The notes under the pieces: generated by a model | Seen by the model: only the letters and a program-made list of their open reading frames with translations | What the model was told of the DNA's origin: nothing | Databases searched by the model: none | Origin: Nocardiopsis flavescens | GTDB taxonomy: Bacteria; Actinomycetota; Actinomycetes; Streptosporangiales; Streptosporangiaceae | Assembly (NCBI RefSeq): GCF_900141985.1 | Contig: NZ_FQZK01000014.1 | Location: 1 to 64,000, forward strand | Length of the DNA stretch: 64,000 nucleotides | Reading direction: 5' to 3' | Made by a program: the position numbers and the translations under genes | In this document: piece after piece, positions 40,003-49,653 of the stretch | How the letters are laid out: the number at the start of each line of letters is the position of its first letter | How positions within the stretch are numbered: position 1 is the first letter of the stretch

Positions 40003-40128
40003 CCGGCCGCGGGGGTCGGCCGACGCCCTCCCGGCCACCGGCCGCGGCCGCGCTCTCGCCGTCGAACGCGCCGGGTCCGTCCCGCCGCTGGTCCCGAGCC
40101 CCGGCCCCTCCCGCGCCGCGCAACGACG

Positions 40129-40159
40129 ACGCCCCGCCCCGGATGCCGGGACGGGGCGT
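40129..40159. terminator. Bidirectional hairpin terminator
   Basis: 14-bp stem with one C-A mismatch (40129-40142 with 40146-40159), loop ATG, between the convergent EAL-CBS and SGNH-hydrolase genes. Confidence 0.65.
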
Positions 40160-40173
40160 TCGCGCGCACGGGG

Positions 40174-41109
40174 TCAGTGCCGGGGCTCGGGACCCTTGAC
40201 GCCGGACGGGCTGTTGGTGGGCTGCTCGGCGGCCTCCTCCAGCCGGGGCAGCGGCGAGCGCCCCTCGGCGATGGCGCGGGCGATGCGCTCGCGGTCCTGC
40301 TCGTCGTTGAGGTAGTCCAGGTCGGGGCGCCTGGGCAGCAGGCCGTCGCCGGAGGAGCGGCCCATGGCGCGGCGGCGCAGCCAGGGCACGAGGTGCTGGC
40401 GGGCCCAGCGGCGGTTCTCGCGGCGGCGCAGGATGGCGGGCAGCTGCCGGGGCGGTGTGGTCCACGGGTCGGCCCAGGACTCGCGGGGCCCCATCGGAAA
40501 GCCCAGGAGGTCGGCGATGCGGGCGGCCACGATCTGGTGGCCGGTGCCGTTGAGGTGCAGCCGGTCGTCGCTCCAGGCGCGCGGGTCGGTGAGCGCGTTG
40601 AGCGCCCACATGTCGACGATCTCGGTCCCGGTGCGCTCGGCGATCGCGCGCATGTGCATGCTGAACACGGCGATGCGGCCGCGGTAGTAGCGCAGCACGG
40701 GGATCCAGCCGGTGTCGTGGCCCGAGAGGATGACGGTGCGGATGCCCGCGTCGCGCAGGCGGCGGATGCCCCGTTCGAACTCCTCCGCCAGGTCGTCCAG
40801 GTGGGTGCCGGGGCGGAGCACGTCGTTGCCGCCCGCCAGCACGGTGACCAGGTCGGGCTTCCACTCCAGGGTCTGGTCGAGCTGCTCGCCGAAGATGTGC
40901 TTCATACGGCGGCCGCGCACACCCAGGTTGGCGTAGCGGAAGTCGGCGGTCACCTGGCCCAGGTGCTCGGCGAGGCGGTCCGCGAAACCGCGGTACTGGC
41001 CCCCGGGACCGCTGTCGTCCTCCATCCCCTCGGTGATGCTGTCACCGATCGCCACATAGGACCGGATGGGGTCCGGTCTGCGCGCGGGAGCGGTCACGGG
41101 GGGATTCAT
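40174..41109 (-). CDS. SGNH/GDSL-family hydrolase
   Basis: 311 residues from ATG 41109. Block I AIGDSITEG (nucleophile Ser), block II GVRGRRMKHI, block III LAGGNDVL, and block V DDRLHLNGTGH with the catalytic Asp and His give a complete esterase site. No signal peptide, so probably cytosolic. The C-terminal ~100 residues are basic and Arg/Trp-rich (RRRENRRWARQHLVPWLRRR), possibly for membrane or nucleic-acid contact. In-frame starts upstream (GTG 41124, TTG 41133) are possible. Acyl-ester substrate unknown. Confidence 0.9.
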   Translation of the reverse strand: MNPPVTAPARRPDPIRSYVAIGDSITEGMEDDSGPGGQYRGFADRLAEHLGQVTADFRYANLGVRGRRMKHIFGEQLDQTLEWKPDLVTVLAGGNDVLRPGTHLDDLAEEFERGIRRLRDAGIRTVILSGHDTGWIPVLRYYRGRIAVFSMHMRAIAERTGTEIVDMWALNALTDPRAWSDDRLHLNGTGHQIVAARIADLLGFPMGPRESWADPWTTPPRQLPAILRRRENRRWARQHLVPWLRRRAMGRSSGDGLLPRRPDLDYLNDEQDRERIARAIAEGRSPLPRLEEAAEQPTNSPSGVKGPEPRH

Positions 41110-41133
41110 CTCAAGGTCTGTCACGTCAACCAA

Positions 41134-41791
41134 TCATCCGGCTCTACCGTCCCACGCCGACGGGGCGCCGTAGGGTGCGCGGGTACGGAATCCTGGTACG
41201 GGTCGCGGTGGCGCCCCCCGTCTCCGAAACACCGTCGACCCCTGCGGCCGCGGGGCGGCCACCCGGCTCGAAGGTCGTTCGGGCGAGGACAGTGCCCGTC
41301 CAGCATACCCGGGCCCGCCAGGGTACCGCCGCTGACCGGGCGCCCCGGCGGGGCGCGCCCGCGTGCTCCGCCCGGCCTCGCACGGCACCGTTTCCGGGAC
41401 GCGGAGCGGGCGTGAAGGCGCCGTGAACAACAACGTTTGCGAGCCGCGGGAAGAGCCAAATGTCCCTTATGAGGTGGATCACATCCCTCTGCGGCCCCAC
41501 GTGGGCAAAGTCCCGCACAGAGGTGACGGGTACGGGGCGGGCTCGGCGCACCCCGCGGGGACGGGGTCGGCCTGGGGCTACCCATGTGGCCCCGGGGGAC
41601 GTACGATCACCGGAAGTGCTCACGGCACCCCTGTCCCCCGGCCCGCCGTGCCCACCCGCGGCGACCCCCGTCCCCTCCCGGAACGGGCACCCCGCGGGTG
41701 AAGGGCGCGTACTGTGGTGCATCGAACCGAAGGCCCGTGCGGTTCCTCCCCAATTCACGTGCAGACACCAGGAGGTCGAGGTCCCCAGCGG
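41134..41791. other. Long intergenic region between divergent genes
   Basis: About 660 bases. Several open frames cross it, but none has a ribosome site and a coherent protein. A less GC-rich patch (41425-41500, GTGAACAACAACG onwards) may hold promoters for both neighbours. No tRNA, riboswitch or repeat was recognised. Confidence 0.45.
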
Positions 41792-44053
41792 ATGAACGCC
41801 GTCTCTCCGATCTGCCTCGTCGACCTCGCACCCGCTCTGCGCTGGTCGAGGTCGCCTGATGTGGCTCCCCTGCTCCACCACGACCGGCTCATCGACGGCT
41901 GGTGGCACTCCCTGCCGGTCGCCAGGGTCCTGGAGATCGCCGGTCCGCCGTGGCTGGCGCACGGTATCGCGCGCCTGGCCGTGGAGCAGTGGGGGCACGT
42001 GCCCCTGGCCGAGTTCCTGCCCACCCTGCGCACCCTGGACGTGCACGGCGAGGACCTGGCCGAGCCGGTGCGCGGCGCGGTGCTGTCGACCGCCGGGGAC
42101 TGGGACCACCTCATCTCCAGCCCGCCGCAGGAGATCGCCGCCTGGGCGCTGGGGGACTGCCACGTCATGGACGTGGTGAGCACCGTGGCCTGGCGCGCCC
42201 TGCAACCCTGCGGCGAACTGCCCGGCGGGCCCACCCCCTCCCCCGCTCTGATGCTGGAGGCGGTGCGCACGATCGCCCACTGGCTGCCCGAGAGCGCCCC
42301 CGAGCACGTGCGCAACGCCCTGGACTACCTGACCACCGCCACCGGCTCCGACCAGCCCTCGGCGGCCGGCGCCCCCGGGGGCGACCCCGGGCCGCCGCAG
42401 ACCCCCGCCACACGGGCGATCCGCACCCTGCGGGCACTGCGCGCCCAGCGCGAGGAGGAGCGGCAGGAGCCCGTCCTGCCCGCCGCCGTGGGCGGGCACG
42501 AGCCGGTGCCGATGGCCATGGTCAGCTCCGCCGCGATGATCCCCGGATCCGCGCTGGAGGCGGAGGCCTCGCCGGGCGGCGGCGACCTGCGCTCGCAGTT
42601 CCGCAGCTCGCTGCTGGGCCCGGGCCGGACCCTGCGCAGGCCCAGCTTCGGTCCGCCCAAGCACCGCACCGAGCAGGAGGAGCGCCCGCCCGCCCCGGCA
42701 CTGGGCGAGCACCCGCTGGTCGACATGGTCGAGGAGATGTTCCGGTCCTGGCCCGACCTGGAGCGCACGGTGGCCGCGGAGCGCCTGTTCGCCACCGACC
42801 CCATCAGCATCCGGGTGCTGGCAGAGCAGATCGCAGCGGACGTCACCGAACTGCGGGCAGCCCAGCGCCGGGTCGAGGAGCGGCTGCTGCGCTGGCTGAA
42901 CTCGCCCGAGGGCGCGCCCGTCACCAAGCACCTGCGGGACATGTCGGAGCAGCTGGGCACCGCCACGACGATCGACCGGCTGATCAACGCCCACCCCGAC
43001 CACGCGGTCGAGGTCCCCACCCTGAGCACACCGCTGTGGCGGGTGGTCATCACCCTGTTCACCGACCGCCGCATGCACAACGGCTGGCTCATCGCCGACG
43101 ACCCCGGGCGCCTGCGCTGGCAGACCCGCGAGCTGCTGTCCGACGGGCCCGGCCTGACCGAGGCCGGGATCCGGCTCGGCCGGATCGGCATCCGCCAGCA
43201 GGAGCTGCGCGCCTGGCTGCTCAGCACCCCCGGGGTGAGCCTCCAGGACGGCCGGGTGCACGTCGACCCGTCGGTGCCGATGGAGGCCCCCGGCGGCCAG
43301 CCCGGCCACACCGCGCCCGACGACTCGGGGGCCACCACCGAGAACGGCCTGCCGATACGCCGCAGGCCGGACGGCCCGGCGCCCGAGCCGGCCCGCCCCG
43401 CCCCCGCCCCGTTCCCGCCCGCCGTGGACGTGCGGATGCCGGCGCCGCCGACGCCGGTGCAGGCGCCCCCCGCGGCGGTCCCGCCGGCGCCGTCGGCCGC
43501 GGGCCGGCCCGTTCCGGGCGACCCGGCCATGGCGGCCCGCTGCTTCCGGGCTCCGGACGGCCGCTGGTGGCACCGCATCGACATCACCGGAGACCACCTC
43601 AACGGCGCACCGGTGGCGGTCCCCCCCGGGTACGCCGGCCACCTGGGGCTCCAGCCGGGACGGCTGCTGTGCCTGACCGCCCCGGGCGCGGACCTGCTGG
43701 TGCTGGTCTGGCGCGACCAGCCCGCGTTCGACTCGCTGCGCCCGCTGCTGCGCAGGCAGGCGGCCCAGCCCGGCGACCGCGTGTTCATCACCGTGTCGGG
43801 CGACCGGCTGGACGCGCGCAAGCTGCCCGCGACCGACCTCAGCAACTACTCGCCGACCGCCCGCGCGCTGCACCTGAGCGGGTACACGGCACCCGCCTCC
43901 ACCGAGGAGGCCCTGCAGATCCTCTCCCGCCGGATCACCGACAGCGACGAGCGGGCCCCCTCCGATCCGCCGTCGCTGGTCGACCTGCTCACCCGGCGGG
44001 GCGACAACGACATCGCGGGCGAGCTGCGCGCCGGCCTGTTCGCCGCGCACTAG
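41792..44053 (+). CDS. Large protein of unknown function with C-terminal HTH-like segment
   Basis: 753 residues, not assigned to a family. Three parts: an N-terminal ~200-residue helical domain rich in Trp and Leu, a middle ~190-560 with proline-rich linkers around a conserved-looking core (LVDMVEEMFRSWPDLERTVAAERL, WRVVITLF, IRLGRIGIRQQELRAWL then STPGVSL, similar in style to a helix-turn-helix followed by a wing), and a C-terminal ~150-residue domain after a 90-residue proline/alanine linker. No TM or signal peptide. The start is uncertain; GAGG lies 10 bases before ATG 41792. Followed by a classical terminator. Confidence 0.7.
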   Translation: MNAVSPICLVDLAPALRWSRSPDVAPLLHHDRLIDGWWHSLPVARVLEIAGPPWLAHGIARLAVEQWGHVPLAEFLPTLRTLDVHGEDLAEPVRGAVLSTAGDWDHLISSPPQEIAAWALGDCHVMDVVSTVAWRALQPCGELPGGPTPSPALMLEAVRTIAHWLPESAPEHVRNALDYLTTATGSDQPSAAGAPGGDPGPPQTPATRAIRTLRALRAQREEERQEPVLPAAVGGHEPVPMAMVSSAAMIPGSALEAEASPGGGDLRSQFRSSLLGPGRTLRRPSFGPPKHRTEQEERPPAPALGEHPLVDMVEEMFRSWPDLERTVAAERLFATDPISIRVLAEQIAADVTELRAAQRRVEERLLRWLNSPEGAPVTKHLRDMSEQLGTATTIDRLINAHPDHAVEVPTLSTPLWRVVITLFTDRRMHNGWLIADDPGRLRWQTRELLSDGPGLTEAGIRLGRIGIRQQELRAWLLSTPGVSLQDGRVHVDPSVPMEAPGGQPGHTAPDDSGATTENGLPIRRRPDGPAPEPARPAPAPFPPAVDVRMPAPPTPVQAPPAAVPPAPSAAGRPVPGDPAMAARCFRAPDGRWWHRIDITGDHLNGAPVAVPPGYAGHLGLQPGRLLCLTAPGADLLVLVWRDQPAFDSLRPLLRRQAAQPGDRVFITVSGDRLDARKLPATDLSNYSPTARALHLSGYTAPASTEEALQILSRRITDSDERAPSDPPSLVDLLTRRGDNDIAGELRAGLFAAH

Positions 44054-44065
44054 CCCCCTCGCGTC

Positions 44066-44101
44066 CCAGGCCCCCGGTCCCCGACCGGGGGCCTGGTTTT
44101 T
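44066..44101 (+). terminator. Rho-independent terminator
   Basis: Perfect 14-bp stem (44066-44079 with 44083-44096), loop CCC, followed by TTTTT. Confidence 0.9.
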
Positions 44102-44136
44102 ACCCCCGGGGGCTTCTCCCCCACCTCGCCATTCTT

Positions 44137-44155
44137 ATAGGTTAGCCTTACCTAA
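44137..44155. promoter_or_regulatory. IdeR/DmdR1-type iron box
   Basis: 19-bp site ATAGGTTAGCCTTACCTAA agrees with the actinobacterial iron-box consensus (TTAGGTTAGSCTAACCTAA) at 17 of 19 positions. It lies 12 bases before the GTG of the HugZ-like gene, over its promoter, so iron-loaded IdeR/DmdR1 should repress it. Confidence 0.85.
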
Positions 44156-44166
44156 GCATAGTTGAG

Positions 44167-44928
44167 GTGGTTCCCCTGTACACTTCCCGGCACCTGGCCC
44201 CGTCCCCGGCCGAACGCGCCCGCGCGGTCCTGGCCCGCCCCAACCCGGCGACCGTCACGACCCAGAGCGGCACCCTCCACCTGGTCGACCCCGCCTGCCA
44301 CGTGCACCCCGGCGGCACGGTGAGCCTGCTGCTCCCCGACCGGCACCACCTGCTGGACGAGATGGACCGCGGGCGCACCGCGGCCACCGTGGAGTTCACC
44401 GACACCAGCGCCCTGGCCCTGCGCGACCCCACGCGCTCCCTGCTGTGGATCAGCGGCACCCTCACCGCGCTGGACGAGGCGACGGCGCGCATGCGGGCCC
44501 TGCGGCTGATCCGCGACGACCCCGACGAGCGCCTGCTCGACATCGGCCACGGCCGCACCATGGTCTCCCTGGATCCCTACCTGGTGGTGCACTCCGACAC
44601 CGAGGGCTGCAACCTCCTCGGCAACGACGAGTTCCTGCGGGCCCGCCCCGACCCGCTGGGCCGCTGGGAGGGCCCCTGGCTGCGCCACCTGGAGGAGGAC
44701 CACCCGGACCTGCTCGCCGCGCTGGCGCTGGCCTGCCCCGGGGACGTCCCCGCGGTCCACCCCCGACCCCTGGGCGTGGACCGCTACGGCATGACCCTGC
44801 GCTTCGAGGGTCCGGACGGCGACCACGACGTCAGGCTGCCCTTCGGCCGCCCCGTGGAGGGACCGCAGGAGGTCGCCGCCGAGGTGCACGCCCTGGCCGG
44901 GCTGCCCGACGCCTGCGGGCCGTACTAG
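44167..44928 (+). CDS. HugZ-like haem/iron utilisation protein with DUF2470 domain
   Basis: 253 residues. The N-terminal two thirds resemble the flavin-reductase/PNPOx-like split barrel (TVTTQSGTLHLVDPACHVHPGG, LLWISGTL, LIRDDPDERLLDIGHG). The C-terminal ~80 residues fit DUF2470 (HLEEDHPDLLAALAL, VDRYGMTLRF, VRLPFGRPV), the arrangement of haem-iron utilisation proteins such as HugZ. Haem degradation or haem binding is inferred from the family. The iron box immediately upstream independently supports a role in iron acquisition. The GTG start lacks a good ribosome site; the mRNA may be leaderless or nearly so. Confidence 0.82.
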   Translation: MVPLYTSRHLAPSPAERARAVLARPNPATVTTQSGTLHLVDPACHVHPGGTVSLLLPDRHHLLDEMDRGRTAATVEFTDTSALALRDPTRSLLWISGTLTALDEATARMRALRLIRDDPDERLLDIGHGRTMVSLDPYLVVHSDTEGCNLLGNDEFLRARPDPLGRWEGPWLRHLEEDHPDLLAALALACPGDVPAVHPRPLGVDRYGMTLRFEGPDGDHDVRLPFGRPVEGPQEVAAEVHALAGLPDACGPY

Positions 44929-45018
44929 GCGTGCCGGCCCCGAGGGCCGGCGGCGCCCGCCGCGGGCGCCGCGTCGTCGAACTCCGCCGGCCACCGCCGG
45001 CGGGGGCGGACGCGCCCC

Positions 45019-46440
45019 TCAGGGCAGGACCCCGGCCAGCCGTGCCACCCCCTCGGCGGCCTCGCGCGGACCCGACGTGTTCGCGTAGGCCAGCCGCAGG
45101 TACGGCGCGGGCGGCTCCCCAGGGAAGAACGGCCGTCCGGCCGCCACCTTGACCCCGGCGCGCAGCGCCGCACCCGCGACGGCGTCCTCGTCGGTGCCGT
45201 CGCGCAGGCGCACCCACACCTGGTAGCCGCCCGGCCGGAACACCGGTTCCACCAGCGGCGCCCGCTCCAGCAGGGCGGCCGCCACCGCCGTGCGCCGCCG
45301 GGTCAGCCCCTCCGCCAGCGCCCGCAGGTGCCGGCCCCAGGCCGGGGAGCCGACCAGTTCCAGGACCGTCTCCTGGAGGACGCCGGGCACGAACAGGGAG
45401 TCCACCACCTGGACGGCGCGCAGCCTGCGCAGCACCGGCCCGCGCGCCGCCAGGGCGCCGACCCTCAGCCCGGGGGAGGCCGCCTTGGTGAGCGAGTGGA
45501 CGTGCACCACCGTTCCGTGCCGGTCGTCGGCGATGAGGGGCGGCGGCGGGGGCGGGGCGTCGGTGTGCGACAGCCGGCGCGCGTAGTCGTCCTCCACCAC
45601 GAACGCGCCGGCCTCCCGGGCCGCGCGCAGCACTCCGGCGCGGCGCTCCCCCGACAGCACCGCCCCGGTCGGGTTGTGGAACAGGGGCTGGCAGACCAGC
45701 ACCCGGGCGCGGGTGGCCGCGAACGCCTCCACCAGCAGCTCCACCCGCAGCCCGTCCCCGTCCACCGGGACCGGCACCGGGCGCATGCCCAGGGCGCGGG
45801 CGATCGCCAGCAGCCCCGGGTAGGTGGGCGACTCGACCAGGACCGGGGACCCGGGCGGGGCCAGCGCCCGCAGCGCGGTGGCCAGCGCGCTCTGCCCGCC
45901 GGCCGCGACGAGCACCTGCGAGCCGTCCAGCGACGCCCCGTCGATCTCCCGGGCGAACCAGTCGCGCAGCTCCGCCACCCCCTCCAGCGGCGGGCTCCCC
46001 CACGCCCCGGGGCGGCGGGCCGCCCGGCCCGCCGCTGCGGCCAGCTCCCGGTCGGGGCGCAGCGAGGCGTGCGGGTAGCCGCCGTGCAGGGAGACCACCC
46101 CCGCGGGGGCGGGGGCCAGGGTGGCGATGAACCCGGAGTCGTCCACGCCGCGCGCGATCCCGCCCGCCTCGGGCCCGGCGTCCAGGGCGACCTCCTGCCA
46201 GGAGGTGTCCCGGGCGGGCCCGCGCGCGGGCTCCCCGGCCCGGTAGGAGCCGGCACCGGGCCGGGTGACCACCAGTCCCTCGGCGACCAGGCGCGCCATC
46301 GCCCGGGAGAGGGTCCCCGGCCCCACCCCGTGCCGCTCCACGAGGGCCCGGCTGGCGGGCAGGCGCTCCCCCGGGGCGTAGCGCTCGAACTCCCGACGCA
46401 GGTCGTCGGCCAGATCACGGCCACTGCTACCGTTGTTCAT
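45019..46440 (-). CDS. MocR-type regulator (GntR HTH + aminotransferase fold)
   Basis: 473 residues. An N-terminal GntR winged helix (LADDLRREFERYAPGERLPASRALVERHGVGPGTLSRAM) is joined to a fold-type-I aminotransferase domain: GGQSALATALRAL, HNPTG (as FHNPTGAVL), DDYARRL and the PLP lysine in HSLTKAASPGLRVG. MocR proteins use PLP or a PLP adduct as effector. The target is almost certainly the divergent EamA exporter, whose ATG overlaps this ATG in the tetramer CATG at 46438-46441. Direct repeats lie next to the starts. Confidence 0.92.
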   Translation of the reverse strand: MNNGSSGRDLADDLRREFERYAPGERLPASRALVERHGVGPGTLSRAMARLVAEGLVVTRPGAGSYRAGEPARGPARDTSWQEVALDAGPEAGGIARGVDDSGFIATLAPAPAGVVSLHGGYPHASLRPDRELAAAAGRAARRPGAWGSPPLEGVAELRDWFAREIDGASLDGSQVLVAAGGQSALATALRALAPPGSPVLVESPTYPGLLAIARALGMRPVPVPVDGDGLRVELLVEAFAATRARVLVCQPLFHNPTGAVLSGERRAGVLRAAREAGAFVVEDDYARRLSHTDAPPPPPPLIADDRHGTVVHVHSLTKAASPGLRVGALAARGPVLRRLRAVQVVDSLFVPGVLQETVLELVGSPAWGRHLRALAEGLTRRRTAVAAALLERAPLVEPVFRPGGYQVWVRLRDGTDEDAVAGAALRAGVKVAAGRPFFPGEPPAPYLRLAYANTSGPREAAEGVARLAGVLP

Positions 46441-46486
46441 GAGAGCACACGATAGCGCTACCGGCACTTCCGGGATAGCGGTTCCG
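46426..46486. promoter_or_regulatory. Direct repeats at the MocR/EamA divergent start region
   Basis: 12-mers ATAGCGCTACCG (46452-46463) and ATAGCGGTTCCG (46475-46486) match in 10 of 12 positions, 23 bp apart; GCTACCG recurs at 46426-46432. MocR regulators typically bind direct repeats. They lie inside the first codons of the EamA frame and around the MocR start. Confidence 0.5.
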
Positions 46487-47332
46487 CGCGGAGCGGCCCT
46501 GGCCCTGCTCGGGGTGACCGCCTTCTCCTTCACCCTCCCCTCCACCGCGCTGGCCCTGGAGGGCTTCGGCCCGTGGACCACCGCCGTCCTGCGGGCCTGC
46601 CTCGCCGGCCTGGTCGCCGCCGGGTGCCTGGCCGCGGTGCGCGCCCCGCTGCCCGGACGCGCGCAGCTGCCCGCCCTGGCCGCGGTCGGCGCGGGCTGCG
46701 TGGTGGGCTTCCCGCTGCTGACCTCGCTGGCGCTGGGCGGTACCGGAGTGGGCGACGCCGCCGTCGTGGTGGGCCTGCTGCCGCTCACCACCGCCGTACT
46801 GGCCACCGTGCGCGGCGGGGTCCGCCACTCCCCCGCGTTCTGGGCCGCCGCCGTGACCGGCGGCGCGGCCGTCGCCGCGTTCACCCTCGCCCGGACGGGC
46901 GGCTCCCCCGGGTCCGCGGACCTCCTGCTCGTGGGCGCCCTGCTCGCCTGCGCGTACGGGTACGCCGAGGGAGGGCGGCTGGCCGCCTCCATGCCCGGCT
47001 GGCGGGTGATCGCCTGGGGCCTGGTGCTGGCCCTGCCCCTCACGCTGCCCGCCGGGCTCCTGGCCCTGGTCCTGGAGCCGGCCGCGCCGACCCCCTCCGC
47101 GGTGGCCGGGCTCGCCTACCTCACCCTGGTCAGCCAGTTCGGCGGGTTCATACCGTGGTACCGCGGCATGGGGCTCATCGGTGTGGCGCGGGCGGGGCAG
47201 GTCCAGCTCGCCCAGCCCCTGCTCACCCTGCTGTGGGCGGTGCTGCTGCTGGGCGAGCGGCCCGACGCGGCGGCCCTGCCCGCGGCCCTCGTCGTCCTGG
47301 GCTGTGTCGCCGTCACCCAGAGGGTGCGCTGA
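46439..47332 (+). CDS. EamA/DMT-family exporter
   Basis: 297 residues, ten hydrophobic segments in two repeated halves (first GAALALLGVTAFSFTLPST, last LVVLGCVAVTQ). The drug/metabolite transporter pattern is clear, including TAVLRACLAGLVAAG and the second-repeat RAGQVQLAQPLLTLLWAVLLLGE. Small-molecule export is expected, substrate unknown. Divergent from and probably activated by the MocR regulator. Start ATG overlaps the MocR ATG; no ribosome site is possible to define, so the true start is uncertain by a few codons. Confidence 0.85.
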   Translation: MRAHDSATGTSGIAVPRGAALALLGVTAFSFTLPSTALALEGFGPWTTAVLRACLAGLVAAGCLAAVRAPLPGRAQLPALAAVGAGCVVGFPLLTSLALGGTGVGDAAVVVGLLPLTTAVLATVRGGVRHSPAFWAAAVTGGAAVAAFTLARTGGSPGSADLLLVGALLACAYGYAEGGRLAASMPGWRVIAWGLVLALPLTLPAGLLALVLEPAAPTPSAVAGLAYLTLVSQFGGFIPWYRGMGLIGVARAGQVQLAQPLLTLLWAVLLLGERPDAAALPAALVVLGCVAVTQRVR

Positions 47333-47333
47333 C

Positions 47334-47381
47334 ACGGAGAAGGGCCGGGCACCCCGTGTGGGGTGCCCGGCCCTTCTCCGT
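47334..47381. terminator. Bidirectional terminator between the exporter gene and the suf operon
   Basis: Perfect 22-bp stem (47334-47355 with 47360-47381) with a GTGT loop, the longest perfect hairpin I found in the window. No long T-tract, but AGAAGG/CCTTCT arms give weak A/T ends. Confidence 0.85.
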
Positions 47382-47389
47382 CGGACGGC

Positions 47390-47761
47390 TCAGACGTTGA
47401 AGCCCAGCATGCGCAGCTGGTCGCGCCCGTCGTCGGTGATCTTGTCCGGACCCCACGGCGGCATCCAGACCCAGTTGATCTTGACCTCGCGGTCGAACTC
47501 CTCCAGCGCGCTGGTGGCCTGGTCCTCGATCACGTCCGTGAGCGGGCAGGCGGCGCTGGTCAGGGTCATGTCGAGGGTGATCACCGACGGGTCGGCGTTC
47601 ACCCCGTACAGCAGCCCCAGGTCGACGACGTTGACGCCCAGCTCGGGGTCGATGACGTCCTTGAGGGCCTCGCCGATCTCCTCGACGAGCGCCTCGGCCT
47701 CGGGGGACGGCGGGGCCTCGGCCGGGGCGGCCTCGGTGGTGGTGCTCTCGTTCTCGCTCAC
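47390..47761 (-). CDS. sufT: SufT-like (MIP18/DUF59) Fe-S assembly factor
   Basis: 123 residues. After an acidic, Ala/Pro-rich tail, the DUF59 fold follows: ALKDVIDPELGVNVVDLGLLYG, LTSAACPLTDVI with the conserved cysteine, and VWMPPWGPDKITDDGRDQLRMLGF. In Mtb and other actinomycetes this is the last gene of the suf operon and helps Fe-S maturation or carriage. GTG start five bases after the sufU stop. Closes the operon before the 22-bp terminator. Confidence 0.9.
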   Translation of the reverse strand: MSENESTTTEAAPAEAPPSPEAEALVEEIGEALKDVIDPELGVNVVDLGLLYGVNADPSVITLDMTLTSAACPLTDVIEDQATSALEEFDREVKINWVWMPPWGPDKITDDGRDQLRMLGFNV

Positions 47762-47766
47762 TGGTA

Positions 47767-48243
47767 TCAGACGCCTTCCTTCTCCAGGGACTGCGCTACC
47801 GCGTCCTTCCACGCCATCCATCCGAGGAGGGCGCACTTGATCCGGGCCGGGTACTTGGAGACCCCGGCGAACGCCACGGCGTCCTCCAGGACCTCCTCGT
47901 CGGGTTCGCCCTTGCCCTTGGAGTGCATCAGCTCGTTGAAGGCCTCCAGGGTCCGCAGCCCCTCGGCGACCGTGCGCCCGATCAGCAGGTCGGTCAGCAC
48001 CGAGGTGCTGGCCTGGCTGATCGAGCAGCCCATGCCCTCGTAGGAGACGTCGCTGACGACCGCGCGGTCGTCCAGCCCCGCCTCCCCCTGCGCCGGGGTC
48101 AGCGCCACCCGGAGCGTCACCTCGTCCCCGCAGGTGGGGTTGACGTGGTGCGCCTCGGCGTCGTGCGGATCCCGCAGCCCCTTGTGGTGCGGGTTCCGGT
48201 AGTGGTCCAGGATGATCTCCTGGTACATCGCGTCCAGCTGCAT
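47767..48243 (-). CDS. sufU: SufU, zinc-dependent sulfurtransferase/Fe-S assembly protein
   Basis: 158 residues. Begins YQEIILDHYRNPHHKG, a hallmark of SufU/IscU proteins. The three conserved cysteines are in NPTCGDE, GMGCSISQAS and RIKCALLGW, separated by the SufU-specific insertion after the second. It accepts persulfide sulfur from SufS through zinc-ligand exchange. ATG 48243 lacks a strong ribosome site; a 108-base gap separates it from sufS. Confidence 0.94.
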   Translation of the reverse strand: MQLDAMYQEIILDHYRNPHHKGLRDPHDAEAHHVNPTCGDEVTLRVALTPAQGEAGLDDRAVVSDVSYEGMGCSISQASTSVLTDLLIGRTVAEGLRTLEAFNELMHSKGKGEPDEEVLEDAVAFAGVSKYPARIKCALLGWMAWKDAVAQSLEKEGV

Positions 48244-48351
48244 GTGCGGATTTTCCTCGTCGTTCTGCCGGTCCGTGCCGCGCCCGGGCCGGTTCGGGTC
48301 CCGGAGGGCGGGAGCGGGCCCTACGCCCGCCCCGGCCTCCGGGGAACCCGG

Positions 48352-49653
<1,302 letters not shown>

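Noticed and set aside
41363..41701. 112-codon frame in the intergenic region before the 753-residue protein
   Set aside because: No ribosome site and Gly/Pro/Arg-rich sequence; composition matches spacer DNA.
41714..41791. Upstream extension of the 753-residue protein to 41714
   Set aside because: The extra residues have no coding character; the ATG at 41792 is preceded by GAGG.
46439..46486. Shorter EamA start inside the frame
   Set aside because: No ATG or ribosome site before the first membrane helix, so the overlapping ATG is kept with reservation.
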